A stretch of DNA of 64,000 nucleotides from Kordiimonadaceae bacterium (GTDB lineage: Bacteria; Pseudomonadota; Alphaproteobacteria; Sphingomonadales; Emcibacteraceae), in the NCBI GenBank assembly GCA_024236295.1, contig JACKKT010000010.1:58683-122682 (forward strand), read 5' to 3'. The notes below the pieces were generated by a model that was given only the letters and a program-made list of their open reading frames with translations, was not told where the DNA came from and made no database searches. This document shows, one piece after another, positions 1 through 8,842 of this stretch; position 1 is the stretch's first letter; the number at the start of each line of letters is the position of its first letter. Made by a program: the position numbers and the translations under genes.

Positions 1-3000
1 ATGGCTCTGGAGCTATTTAAGCCGTTCATTTATGCACGTCTTGATAAGCTTGGAATTGCTACTACAATCAAGCAGGCCAAGAAACTAGTTGAAAAAGAGC
101 GTCGTGAAGTTTGGGACGTCCTGGATGTTGTTATTCGTGAACATCCGATTTTCCTGAACCGAGCACCAACCCTACACAGACTAGGTATTCAGGCATTTGA
201 ACCAGTGCTTATTGAAGGGAAAGCCATTCAGCTTCACCCGCTCGTGTGTGCGGCGTTTAATGCTGACTTTGATGGTGACCAGATGGCCGTTCATGTGCCA
301 CTTAGCCTTGAAGCCCAGCTGGAAGCTCGTGTGCTTATGATGTCAACAAACAACATCCTTAGCCCGTCAAATGGTAAGCCGATTATTGTGCCCTCACAGG
401 ACATTATTCTTGGTCTTTATTATATGACAACAGCCAAAAAAGGCGAGCCCGGTGAAGGAATGGTGTTTAGTGACCTTGATGAGGTTGATCTTGCGCTAAA
501 CGCAAAGGCAATTACGCTTCATAGCTCTATCAAATGTCGTATTGACAGTGTTGATGATGAAGGCAATCCAATTAAAAAGATTGTTGAAACCACTCCGGGT
601 CGGGCAATGCTTGCGAAAAACCTTCCCCATCATCCTGAAATTTCCTTTGAAAAACTGATTAACCGTCGCATTGGTAAGCGTGAAATTTCTGAAATTATTG
701 ACATTGTTTATCGTCATTCTGGACAGAAACGTACAGTGCTTTTCGCAGACAGTGTTATGAGACTTGGTTTCCGTGAAGCCTGTAAGGCCGGTATTTCGTT
801 TGGTAAAGACGATATGATTATTCCTGACAGCAAGGCACCGATTATTGAAGAAACTTCAAATTCTGTTAAAGAATTTGAAGATCAGTATCAACAGGGCCTC
901 ATAACCCAGGGTGAGAAATATAATAAAGTGGTTGACGCCTGGTCACAATGTACTGACCGTGTAGCTGATGCCATGATGGCTGAAATTTCCAAGGAAGAAG
1001 TCGACGAAAAAGGTCGTTCTCTTCCGACGAACTCTATCTTTATGATGGCGGATAGTGGTGCTCGTGGTTCTGCTGCGCAGATGAAACAGCTTGCCGGTAT
1101 GCGCGGTCTGATGGCAAAGCCTTCTGGCGAAATTATTGAAACACCAATTATTTCAAACTTCAAAGAAGGTCTCAGTGTTCTTGAATATTTTAACTCAACC
1201 CATGGTGCCCGTAAGGGTCTTGCCGATACCGCGCTGAAAACAGCGAACTCAGGATATCTGACAAGACGTCTTGTCGATGTGTCTCAGGATTGTGTTATTA
1301 CTGAGGAAGACTGCGGCACTTCACTTGGAATCGATATGGCAGAAGTTACCGATGGTGGTGACGTTATCGTGAAACTGAGCGATCGCATAGTTGGCCGCTG
1401 TCTTGCAAAAGATATTAAGGATCCGGTATCCGGTGAACTGATTTACGAGGCAGGGACATATCTTGACGAAGTAAAAGCAGAAGAAATTGAAAAAGCTGGT
1501 CTTTCAGTGGTTAAAGTCCGCTCAGGTCTAACTTGTGAAACTAAAAATGGCTGCTGCGTAAAATGTTATGGCCGTGATCTTGCCCGTGGAACGATTGTCA
1601 ATATCGGTGAAGCGGTAGGTGTTATCGCTGCGCAGTCCATTGGTGAGCCGGGTACACAGCTTACCATGCGTACTTTCCACATTGGTGGTACGGCATCTTC
1701 TGTTTCCCAGCAATCGGCAATTGAAGCCTCCCATGATGGTGTTGTTAAAATTATCAACAAAAAAGTTGTTAAGGACAGCAAAGGCAGAATGGTTGTGCTT
1801 TCAAGGAATATGGAAATTATTCTTGTCGATGAAGAGGGACGTGACCGTGTAACCTATAAAGTTCAGTTTGGCTCACATCTTCTGAAAGATGAAGGTGCTA
1901 AAGTTAAACATGGTGATAAACTCTGCGAGTGGGATCCATATACGCTTCCTATCATTACTGAACAGGGCGGTACAATTAAGTTTGTTGATCTGGCCGACGG
2001 TGTAGCAGTCAGCGAAAATGTTGACGAGGCTACGGGAATTTCAAGCCGGGTTGTTGTTGACTGGCGTTCTCATCCTAAAGGTGCTGACCTTCGTCCGCGT
2101 ATTACTGTTCGTGATGCAAAGGACAATGTGGTGGCGCTTGCCAATGGAACGGAAGCCCGTTATTTCATGTCCGTTGGTGCCATTCTTTCTGTTACCGATG
2201 GTGCCGAAGTCCACGCGGGTGATGTAATTGCACGTATCCCACGTGAAGCATCAAAAACCAAGGATATTACAGGTGGTCTTCCACGTGTGGCGGAATTGTT
2301 TGAAGCCCGTCGTCCGAAGGATCATGCAATTATTGCGGAGATTGACGGTTATGTTGAATTTGGTCGTGACTATAAAAACAAGCGTCGTATCAGCATTAAT
2401 CCACGCAATGACAAGGATGAAGTGGTTGAATATCTCATTCCAAAAGGTAAACATATATCTGTACAGGAAGGAGATTACATCCGTCGCGGTGAGTATCTGA
2501 TTGATGGTAACCCGGCTCCCCATGATATTCTTAAGTCTCTGGGAATTGAGGCTTTGGCTGAATATCTTGTTAACGAAGTTCAGGATGTTTATCGACTTCA
2601 GGGCGTGGGAATCAATGACAAACATATTGAAGTCATTGTTCGTCAGATGCTGAAGAAGGTTGAAATTACCAAATCCGGTGAAACGACATTCCTGATCGGA
2701 GAGCAGGTCGAACGTGAAGAGTTCGATGAAGTGAATGAAAAGGCTATCGCAGAAGGGCGTGAGCCTGCGAAAGGTGAAGCTATCCTTCTTGGAATTACCA
2801 AAGCATCGCTTCAAACCCGTTCATTTATTTCCGCGGCATCATTCCAGGAAACAACCAGGGTTCTTACCGAAGCCGCTGTTTCCGGTAAATCTGATAAGCT
2901 TATTGGCTTAAAGGAAAATGTGATTGTTGGCCGACTGATTCCTGCCGGAACAGGTTCGATGATGAAAGCCTATAACAGAATCGCTCACAGACGTGATGCA

Positions 3001-3108
3001 CAGAGTGAACTGGAACAGCAGGCCGCTGAAGCAATTGCAAATGCGGACCCGTTGGCAAGTGAGCTTGGTGAGGCGACCGACTCATCGGGGTCTGATTCAC
3101 AGGAATAA
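1..3108 (+). CDS. rpoC: DNA-directed RNA polymerase subunit beta' (5' end outside window)
   Basis: Largest catalytic subunit of RNA polymerase. The window begins inside the gene: the first residues (MALELFKPFIYARL) match an internal stretch at about residue 370 of E. coli RpoC, so roughly 370 N-terminal residues are missing and the ATG at position 1 is not the start. The catalytic NADFDGDQ motif has its Mg-binding aspartates at local residues 89, 91 and 93. The second zinc site is intact: one Cys in VSQDCVITEEDC and three in TCETKNGCCVKCYG. The trigger loop region (AGMRGLMAKPSGEIIETPI) and the C-terminal region through VIVGRLIPAGTG are also present. The acidic, Ser-rich C-terminus ends at TAA, and an intrinsic terminator follows. 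Presumably co-transcribed with upstream rpoB (not visible). Confidence 0.99.
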   Translation: MALELFKPFIYARLDKLGIATTIKQAKKLVEKERREVWDVLDVVIREHPIFLNRAPTLHRLGIQAFEPVLIEGKAIQLHPLVCAAFNADFDGDQMAVHVPLSLEAQLEARVLMMSTNNILSPSNGKPIIVPSQDIILGLYYMTTAKKGEPGEGMVFSDLDEVDLALNAKAITLHSSIKCRIDSVDDEGNPIKKIVETTPGRAMLAKNLPHHPEISFEKLINRRIGKREISEIIDIVYRHSGQKRTVLFADSVMRLGFREACKAGISFGKDDMIIPDSKAPIIEETSNSVKEFEDQYQQGLITQGEKYNKVVDAWSQCTDRVADAMMAEISKEEVDEKGRSLPTNSIFMMADSGARGSAAQMKQLAGMRGLMAKPSGEIIETPIISNFKEGLSVLEYFNSTHGARKGLADTALKTANSGYLTRRLVDVSQDCVITEEDCGTSLGIDMAEVTDGGDVIVKLSDRIVGRCLAKDIKDPVSGELIYEAGTYLDEVKAEEIEKAGLSVVKVRSGLTCETKNGCCVKCYGRDLARGTIVNIGEAVGVIAAQSIGEPGTQLTMRTFHIGGTASSVSQQSAIEASHDGVVKIINKKVVKDSKGRMVVLSRNMEIILVDEEGRDRVTYKVQFGSHLLKDEGAKVKHGDKLCEWDPYTLPIITEQGGTIKFVDLADGVAVSENVDEATGISSRVVVDWRSHPKGADLRPRITVRDAKDNVVALANGTEARYFMSVGAILSVTDGAEVHAGDVIARIPREASKTKDITGGLPRVAELFEARRPKDHAIIAEIDGYVEFGRDYKNKRRISINPRNDKDEVVEYLIPKGKHISVQEGDYIRRGEYLIDGNPAPHDILKSLGIEALAEYLVNEVQDVYRLQGVGINDKHIEVIVRQMLKKVEITKSGETTFLIGEQVEREEFDEVNEKAIAEGREPAKGEAILLGITKASLQTRSFISAASFQETTRVLTEAAVSGKSDKLIGLKENVIVGRLIPAGTGSMMKAYNRIAHRRDAQSELEQQAAEAIANADPLASELGEATDSSGSDSQE

Positions 3109-3178
3109 GGAAATAAGAACTAATTTGCTGTTTATTATGTAATTTGCCATATTATCAGCATATAAATTCGAATAAATT

Positions 3179-3221
3179 AAAGGCTGCAGGAACTGAAACT
3201 CCAGATTCTGCAGCCTTTTTG
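3179..3221 (+). terminator. Intrinsic terminator after rpoC
   Basis: An 11-bp inverted repeat (AAAGGCTGCAG at 3179-3189 and CTGCAGCCTTT at 3208-3218) with an 18-nt loop runs into a T tract. It sits 70 nt after the rpoC stop and just before the rpsL promoter, so it separates the rpoBC unit from the str operon. Confidence 0.85.
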
Positions 3222-3250
3222 ATAAAAAGTAAGACTATGTTAAATTTTTC

Positions 3251-3279
3251 TTGACTGATAAATTAAGCGAACATAGTAT
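3251..3279 (+). promoter_or_regulatory. Sigma-70-type promoter of the str/S10 cluster
   Basis: TTGACT at 3251-3256 and TAGTAT at 3274-3279 are separated by exactly 17 bp, placing a likely transcription start near 3286. It lies directly after the rpoC terminator and is the only good promoter before rpsL, so it probably drives the long ribosomal operon. Confidence 0.75.
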
Positions 3280-3285
3280 GCGCAC

Positions 3286-3467
3286 ACTTCTTAGAGGTGC
3301 TGGTGGTAGCTCACATGCGAGCTAAACGCTGTACTGCGAGAATAAGAAAATTTGAACTTAAGTATTTAAGGTAGCCGGGGCGGTCGAAAGAATCGCTCTT
3401 TTTTCTATTATAGAAAACATGGCTGTCTTTTGTGCTATGGAAATGAAAAAAAGATTAAGGAATTAGA
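3286..3467 (+). promoter_or_regulatory. Structured 5' leader of rpsL, candidate r-protein control region
   Basis: This about 180-nt untranslated stretch, with the terminator and promoter before it, fills the 359-bp rpoC-rpsL gap; no ORF in it looks real. Three hairpins can be drawn. The first is 3285-3299 (CACTTC/GAGGTG, 3-nt loop). The second is 3307-3324 (TAGCTC/GAGCTA, perfect 6 bp). The third is 3380-3396 (GCGGTC, GAAA loop, GAATCGC with one bulge) and is followed at once by a T-rich run, giving it the look of an attenuator. An A/T-rich dyad (TTTTCTA/TAGAAAA) lies at 3401-3417. Control by a ribosomal protein is an inference. Confidence 0.45.
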
Positions 3468-3839
3468 ATGCCGACGATCAACCAGTTGGTACGTAACCCA
3501 CGGAAGAAGCCAGTACAGCGCAATAAAGTGCCGGCACTTGAATCTTGTCCGCAAAAACGTGGCGTTTGTACTCGTGTTTATACAACTACACCAAAGAAAC
3601 CGAACTCAGCTCTTCGTAAAGTTGCCCGTGTGCGTCTGACGAATGGCTTCGAGGTAACAAGTTATATTCCTGGAGAAGGGCATAATCTTCAGGAGCATAG
3701 TGTTGTTCTTATTCGTGGTGGTCGTGTGAAAGACTTGCCTGGTGTTCGTTATCACGTACTTCGTGGTGTGCTTGATACACAGGGAATCGCCGACCGTCGT
3801 CAAGGTCGCTCTAAATATGGTGCTAAGCGTCCTAAATAA
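3468..3839 (+). CDS. rpsL: 30S ribosomal protein S12
   Basis: Small-subunit decoding-centre protein, 123 aa, full length. The conserved loop TPKKPNSALRK places Lys at positions 43 and 44. The second loop RGGRVKDLPGVRYH has Lys88, the modified-Asp position 89 and Pro91. These are the wild-type residues at sites where streptomycin resistance arises, so no ribosomal streptomycin resistance is predicted. SD AAGGAA precedes the ATG. First gene of the str operon; rpsG follows 25 nt downstream. Confidence 0.99.
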   Translation: MPTINQLVRNPRKKPVQRNKVPALESCPQKRGVCTRVYTTTPKKPNSALRKVARVRLTNGFEVTSYIPGEGHNLQEHSVVLIRGGRVKDLPGVRYHVLRGVLDTQGIADRRQGRSKYGAKRPK

Positions 3840-3864
3840 GGGCCTTTATCAAAGGAATTAAGAT

Positions 3865-4335
3865 ATGTCGCGTCGTCACGCAGCCGAAAAAAGAAAAGTA
3901 TTACCAGAACCAAAATTTGGTGATGTTGTACTGGCTAAATTTATTAATAATCTGATGGTTGATGGTAAAAAATCTACTGCAGAGCGTATTGTTTATGATG
4001 CGCTTGATATTGTTAAGTCAAAAACAGGTGTGGATCCTATTGAGCAGTTCCATACTGCTCTTGAGAATATTCGTCCGGCAGTTGAAGTGCGCTCCCGCCG
4101 TGTTGGTGGTGCAACATATCAGGTTCCTGTTGAAGTGCGTTCAACTCGTGCTCAGGCACTGGCAATTCGCTGGCTTATTAGTATGTCCCGCAAACGTAAT
4201 GAAAATACAATGACAGAACGTCTTGCAGGAGAATTCCTCGACGCTGTTAACAACCGTGGTGCTGCCGTTAAAAAACGCGAAGACACTCACAAAATGGCAG
4301 AGGCTAATAAAGCCTTCTCGCATTATCGCTGGTAG
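3865..4335 (+). CDS. rpsG: 30S ribosomal protein S7
   Basis: Primary 16S-binding protein of the small-subunit head, 156 aa, the usual length. It starts MSRRHAAEKR, has the conserved basic N-terminal arm and the core NIRPAVEVRSRRVGGATYQVPVEV split across two helices, and ends at FSHYRW. SD AAGGAATTAAG precedes the ATG. In E. coli S7 is the regulator of the str operon; whether that holds here cannot be read from the sequence. fusA begins 21 nt downstream. Confidence 0.99.
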   Translation: MSRRHAAEKRKVLPEPKFGDVVLAKFINNLMVDGKKSTAERIVYDALDIVKSKTGVDPIEQFHTALENIRPAVEVRSRRVGGATYQVPVEVRSTRAQALAIRWLISMSRKRNENTMTERLAGEFLDAVNNRGAAVKKREDTHKMAEANKAFSHYRW

Positions 4336-4356
4336 AACTGGTAAAGGTTTAAGAAA

Positions 4357-6432
4357 ATGGCACGTACTACTCCCCTCAAAGATTATCGCAATATTGGTAT
4401 TATGGCCCATATTGACGCCGGTAAGACAACGACAACAGAGCGTATTCTATTTTATACAGGCATGAGCCATAAAATTGGTGAAGTACATGATGGCGCTGCG
4501 ACAATGGACTGGATGGAGCAGGAGCAGGAGCGTGGGATTACGATTACTTCTGCTGCGACTACCTGTTTCTGGAAAGAAAAACGTATTAATATTATTGATA
4601 CCCCTGGTCACGTTGACTTTACAATTGAGGTTGAGCGCTCACTTCGTGTGCTTGATGGTGCTGTAGCTGTTTTTGACAGTGTTGCTGGTGTTGAGCCCCA
4701 GTCAGAGACTGTATGGCGTCAGGCCGATAAATATGATGTTCCGCGTATGTGTTTTGTTAACAAAATGGACCGTATGGGTGCTGACTTTTATCGTTGCGTT
4801 AGAATGATTAAAGATCGTTTGGGCTCAAATGCGCTTGTGATCCAGTTGCCGATTGGTGTAGAGGCTGATTATAAAGGCCATGTTGATGTTGTAAAAAATG
4901 TCGGTATTATCTGGGAAGATGAAGGTATGGGTGCAAACTATACTGAAGTTGAAATTCCTGCAGATATGGCTGATCAGGTAGCTGAATACCGTGCTGAACT
5001 TCTTGATATGGTTGTTGAGCTTGATGATGCGGTAATGGAAGCTTACCTTGAAGGTAACGAGCCTGATGTTGACACGATCAAGCGCCTTATCCGTAAAGGG
5101 ACTATTTCTGGTGCTTTTGTTCCTGTTCTGACAGGTACGGCTTTTAAAAATAAAGGTGTTCAGACACTGCTTGATGCTGTTGTCGACTTTATGCCTTCAC
5201 CTCTTGATATTGAAGATGTGCAGGGCGTTGAGGTTGACGGTGATACGCCGCTTTCACGCGCCCCATCTGATGATGAGCCTTTCTCAGCACTTGCTTTTAA
5301 AATTATGAATGACCCGTTCGTTGGTTCACTGACTTTTGCCCGTGTATATTCCGGCGTAGTTGAGTCAGGCACAGTTTTGATTAATTCAGTAAAAGGCAGA
5401 AAAGAAAAAATTGGCCGTATGCTTCAGATGCATTCAAATGAGCGTGAAGATGTTAAAGAAGCACGCACAGGTGATATTATTGCTCTTTGTGGTCTTAAAG
5501 AAACAACAACAGGGGATACCCTTTGTGCCGCAAATAAACAAATTATCCTTGAGCGTATGGAATTTCCAGAGCCGGTTATTTCTGTTGCGGTTGAGCCAAA
5601 AACAAAAGCTGACCAGGAAAAAATGGGTATTGCTCTTAATCGTCTTGCACAGGAAGATCCTTCTTTCCGTGTGAAATCTGATGAAGAAAGTGGGCAGACA
5701 ATTATTTCGGGTATGGGCGAGCTTCATCTTGATATTATTGTTGACCGTATGAAGCGCGAATTTAAGGTTGATGCGAATGTCGGTGCGCCTCAGGTTGCTT
5801 ACCGTGAGAGTATCGCTCGTCAGGTTGAAATCGACTATACCCATAAAAAGCAATCTGGTGGTTCAGGTCAGTTTGCCCGTGTAAAAATTACTGTAACACC
5901 TGGTGAGCGTGGTTCTGGCATTCAGTTTATCGATGAAATTAAGGGTGGTAACATTCCTAAGGAATATATCCCTGGCGTTGAAAAGGGTATTCATGATGTT
6001 GCAGAGAGTGGCGCTTTAATCGGATTCCCGATTATTGACTTCTCAGTAACACTTGTAGATGGTGCCTACCATGATGTGGATAGTAGTGTTCTGGCCTTCG
6101 AAATCGCCGGTCGTGGTGCAATGCGTGAAGCAGCATCGAAAGCAGGTATCAAGCTTCTTGAGCCGATTATGGCTGTTGAAGTTGTTACACCGGAAGATCA
6201 TATGGGTGACGTGATCGGTGATATTTCATCACGTCGTGGCCAGGTTTCAGGTTCTGAAACACGTGGTCCAAATACAGTTGTAAACGCAATGGTACCGCTG
6301 GCCAATATGTTTGGCTATGTGAACCAGCTGCGTTCATTTACAAAGGGTCGTGCTACATATTCTATGCAGTTCGACCACTATGCAGAAGTGCCTCAGAACG
6401 TAGCTGAAGAGGTAAAGGAAAAGTTTGCTTAA
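4357..6432 (+). CDS. fusA: Elongation factor G
   Basis: Translocation and ribosome-recycling GTPase, 691 aa, standard length. G1 is AHIDAGKTT (residues 17-25), the switch I region is RGITITSAAT, G3 is DTPGHVDF and G4 is NKMD. Domains II to V follow in the normal order, including GERGSGIQF in domain IV and the C-terminal ferredoxin-like domain up to AEEVKEKFA. It lies between rpsG and tuf as in the classical str operon. Codon choice favours ACA/ACT and GCT, unlike the adjacent tuf gene. Confidence 0.99.
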   Translation: MARTTPLKDYRNIGIMAHIDAGKTTTTERILFYTGMSHKIGEVHDGAATMDWMEQEQERGITITSAATTCFWKEKRINIIDTPGHVDFTIEVERSLRVLDGAVAVFDSVAGVEPQSETVWRQADKYDVPRMCFVNKMDRMGADFYRCVRMIKDRLGSNALVIQLPIGVEADYKGHVDVVKNVGIIWEDEGMGANYTEVEIPADMADQVAEYRAELLDMVVELDDAVMEAYLEGNEPDVDTIKRLIRKGTISGAFVPVLTGTAFKNKGVQTLLDAVVDFMPSPLDIEDVQGVEVDGDTPLSRAPSDDEPFSALAFKIMNDPFVGSLTFARVYSGVVESGTVLINSVKGRKEKIGRMLQMHSNEREDVKEARTGDIIALCGLKETTTGDTLCAANKQIILERMEFPEPVISVAVEPKTKADQEKMGIALNRLAQEDPSFRVKSDEESGQTIISGMGELHLDIIVDRMKREFKVDANVGAPQVAYRESIARQVEIDYTHKKQSGGSGQFARVKITVTPGERGSGIQFIDEIKGGNIPKEYIPGVEKGIHDVAESGALIGFPIIDFSVTLVDGAYHDVDSSVLAFEIAGRGAMREAASKAGIKLLEPIMAVEVVTPEDHMGDVIGDISSRRGQVSGSETRGPNTVVNAMVPLANMFGYVNQLRSFTKGRATYSMQFDHYAEVPQNVAEEVKEKFA

Positions 6433-6518
6433 ATAGATTTTGAGTAAATAAATATTAACTAGCTCTTCCTGTGAGGAAAATACAGGGCGCTTGAATATAA
6501 GTGAAAAGGTAGAAGAAG

Positions 6519-7712
6519 ATGGCAAAAGAGAAATTTGAACGCAATAAGCCGCATTGTAACGTCGGTACAATCGGCCACGTTGACCATGGTAAGACGACGC
6601 TGACGGCGGCGATTACGAAGGTATTGGCTGAGACGAGTGGCCGTGGATCAGCGGTTGATTTTGCGAATATTGACAAGGCTCCTGAGGAGCGTGAGCGTGG
6701 TATTACGATTTCGACGGCACACGTTGAGTATGAAACGGATGCGCGTCACTATGCGCACGTTGACTGTCCTGGTCACGCTGACTATGTGAAGAACATGATC
6801 ACGGGTGCGGCGCAGATGGACGGCGCGATATTGGTTGTTAACGCAGCGGATGGCCCGATGCCACAGACCCGTGAGCATATTCTTCTTGCTCGTCAGGTAG
6901 GTGTTCCTGCGCTTGTAGTTTATCTGAACAAGGTTGACCAGGTTGATGACGAGGAGCTTCTTGAGCTTGTAGAGATGGAGATCCGTGAGCTGTTGAATGA
7001 ATATGAGTTTCCTGGTGATGATATTCCGATTGTTGCGGGATCAGCGCTTGCGGCTCTTGAGGGTCGTGATGATGCGATTGGTAAAGAAAGCATTCTGAAA
7101 CTGATGCAGGCGGTTGATGATTATATTCCGCAGCCTGAGCGTGCGATTGACGGTGCGTTTTTGATGCCGATTGAGGACGTGTTCTCAATTTCCGGTCGTG
7201 GTACAGTTGTGACGGGCCGTGTTGAGCGTGGTGTTGTCAAGGTTGGTGACGAGGTTGAGATTGTGGGTATTAAGAAGACCCAGAAGACAACGGTTACCGG
7301 TGTTGAGATGTTCCGCAAGCTTCTGGACAGCGGACAGGCTGGTGACAATATTGGCGCTTTGATCCGTGGTGTTGGCCGTGAAGAGGTTGAGCGCGGACAG
7401 GTTCTTGCGCATGTTGGCACGATTACACCACATACGAAGTTCAAAGGTGAAGCCTACATTCTGACGAAGGATGAGGGTGGCCGTCATACACCATTTTTCA
7501 CCAACTACCGTCCACAGTTTTATTTCCGTACAACTGATGTGACCGGTGTTGTGACCCTTGATGATGGTGTTGAGATGGTGATGCCTGGTGACAATGTTGC
7601 GATTAATGTTGAGCTGATCAACCCGATTGCGATGGATGAAGGTCTGCGTTTTGCGATCCGTGAAGGTGGACGTACTGTAGGCGCCGGCGTCGTCGCTAAT
7701 ATTGTTGAATAA
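6519..7712 (+). CDS. tuf: Elongation factor Tu
   Basis: GTPase that delivers aminoacyl-tRNA to the ribosome, 397 aa. G1 is GHVDHGKT (residues 19-26), G3 is DCPGHADY with the catalytic-site His at residue 83, and G4 is NKVD. The three domains are complete. The gene visibly prefers ACG, GCG and CTG codons compared with fusA just upstream, which fits very high expression or conversion with a second tuf copy outside the window. The 86-nt gap to fusA contains a short dyad (CCTGT/ACAGG) but no clear terminator, so it is probably still part of the same transcript. Confidence 0.98.
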   Translation: MAKEKFERNKPHCNVGTIGHVDHGKTTLTAAITKVLAETSGRGSAVDFANIDKAPEERERGITISTAHVEYETDARHYAHVDCPGHADYVKNMITGAAQMDGAILVVNAADGPMPQTREHILLARQVGVPALVVYLNKVDQVDDEELLELVEMEIRELLNEYEFPGDDIPIVAGSALAALEGRDDAIGKESILKLMQAVDDYIPQPERAIDGAFLMPIEDVFSISGRGTVVTGRVERGVVKVGDEVEIVGIKKTQKTTVTGVEMFRKLLDSGQAGDNIGALIRGVGREEVERGQVLAHVGTITPHTKFKGEAYILTKDEGGRHTPFFTNYRPQFYFRTTDVTGVVTLDDGVEMVMPGDNVAINVELINPIAMDEGLRFAIREGGRTVGAGVVANIVE

Positions 7713-7724
7713 ATAAGTCTTTTT

Positions 7725-7749
7725 AGGAGCGCAGACCGAAAGGTCTGCG
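7725..7749 (+). promoter_or_regulatory. Shine-Dalgarno plus intervening tetraloop hairpin before rpsJ
   Basis: The only SD-like sequence before rpsJ is AGGAG at 7725-7729, 29 nt from the ATG at 7759, which is too far for normal use. Between them lies a perfect 8-bp hairpin: CGCAGACC (7730-7737), a GAAA tetraloop (7738-7741) and GGTCTGCG (7742-7749). Folding it leaves only TAAATTTTT (9 nt) between the SD and the ATG. The hairpin therefore appears to be looped out to create a correct spacing. Confidence 0.7.
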
Positions 7750-7758
7750 TAAATTTTT

Positions 7759-8076
7759 ATGTTGGAATCACAAAACATTCGCATTCGCCTTAAAGCATTT
7801 GATCATCGTATTCTTGATCAGGCGGCAGGTGAAATTGCAAATACGGCGAAAAGAACAGGAGCCAGCGTTCGCGGCCCTATTCCTATGCCGACGCGAATTG
7901 AAAAATATACAGTCCTAAGAGGACCTCATATTGATAAAAAATCTCGTGAACAATTTGAAACACGTACTCACAAACGTCTTTTGGATATTGTTGAACCAAC
8001 ACCACAAACCGTTGATGCGCTGATGAAGCTTGATCTGGCGGCTGGTGTTGAAGTTGAAATTAAATTGCAGGGGTAA
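7759..8076 (+). CDS. rpsJ: 30S ribosomal protein S10
   Basis: Head protein of the 30S subunit, which also binds NusB in antitermination. 105 aa, with the diagnostic NIRIRLKAFDHR near the N-terminus and RGPHIDKKSREQFETRTHKR in the middle. The ATG at 7759 fits the family; the TTG at the next codon would give an equally plausible N-terminus. Translation probably depends on the hairpin-spaced SD just upstream. The stop overlaps the region just before rplC. Confidence 0.97.
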   Translation: MLESQNIRIRLKAFDHRILDQAAGEIANTAKRTGASVRGPIPMPTRIEKYTVLRGPHIDKKSREQFETRTHKRLLDIVEPTPQTVDALMKLDLAAGVEVEIKLQG

Positions 8077-8081
8077 TGGAT

Positions 8082-8837
8082 ATGCGTTCAGGACTTATTG
8101 CAAAAAAAGTGGGCATGACCCGTATATTTGCCGAAGGCGGCAGACATATTCCTGTTACAGTTCTTCATGTTGACGGGGCACAGGTTGTTGCACATAAAAC
8201 AAAAGAGAAAGACGGCTATAATGCTCTTCAGCTTGGTGCCGGCACAGCGAAAGTAAAAAAGACAACGCAGCCAATGCGCGGTCATTTTGCCAAAGCGAAT
8301 GTCGAACCAAAAGTGAAACTTGCTGAGTTTCGCATCAACGAAGACGGTTTTATTGATCTTGGTGCTGAAATCACTGCAGATCACTTTATTCCGGGTCAGA
8401 TAGTCGATATTACAGGTACTTCAAAAGGTAAAGGCTTTGCAGGAGCTATGAAACGCTGGAATTTTGGCGGTCTTCGCGCTTCTCACGGTGTATCTATTTC
8501 TCACAGAGCTCATGGTTCAACTGGTCAGTGTCAGGATCCGGGTCGCGTTTTTAAAGGTAAAAAAATGGCGGGTCATTATGGTGATGCGCGGATGACTCAG
8601 CAAAACCTGGAAGTTATTTCAACTGATGCAGAAGAAGGTATTATCCTTGTAAAAGGGGCTGTGCCTGGAACTAAAAACAGTTGGGTACTGATTAATGATG
8701 CGGTTAAGAAAGTGCGTCCTGCTGATGCACCATATCCTGGTGCTGTAAAATCAGCTGCTGTCGCTGAAGTGGCTAATGATGCCCCGGCAGAAGAAGCGCC
8801 TGCAGAAGAAACCGCAGCAACAGAGAATGAGGAATAA
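8082..8837 (+). CDS. rplC: 50S ribosomal protein L3
   Basis: Early-assembly 23S rRNA-binding protein near the peptidyl-transferase centre. The ATG at 8082 (MRSGLIAKKVGMTRIF) is preferred: AGGGG lies 8 nt upstream and alphaproteobacterial L3 usually begins MRSG. An in-frame ATG at 8076, overlapping the rpsJ stop, has its SD only 2 nt away. From 8082 the protein is 251 aa. The central extension MKRWNFGGLRASHGVS is intact. The C-terminal tail is rich in Ala and Glu (about 35 residues), longer than E. coli L3 and typical of alphaproteobacteria. Confidence 0.96.
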   Translation: MRSGLIAKKVGMTRIFAEGGRHIPVTVLHVDGAQVVAHKTKEKDGYNALQLGAGTAKVKKTTQPMRGHFAKANVEPKVKLAEFRINEDGFIDLGAEITADHFIPGQIVDITGTSKGKGFAGAMKRWNFGGLRASHGVSISHRAHGSTGQCQDPGRVFKGKKMAGHYGDARMTQQNLEVISTDAEEGIILVKGAVPGTKNSWVLINDAVKKVRPADAPYPGAVKSAAVAEVANDAPAEEAPAEETAATENEE

Positions 8838-8842
8838 GAACG

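Noticed and set aside
1..3. ATG at position 1 as the start of rpoC
   Set aside because: The sequence there matches an internal region (about residue 370) of beta', so the gene begins before the window.
2251..2814. 187-aa antisense ORF inside rpoC
   Set aside because: Shadow of the conserved rpoC frame: no SD, no homology visible, composition follows the opposite codon strand.
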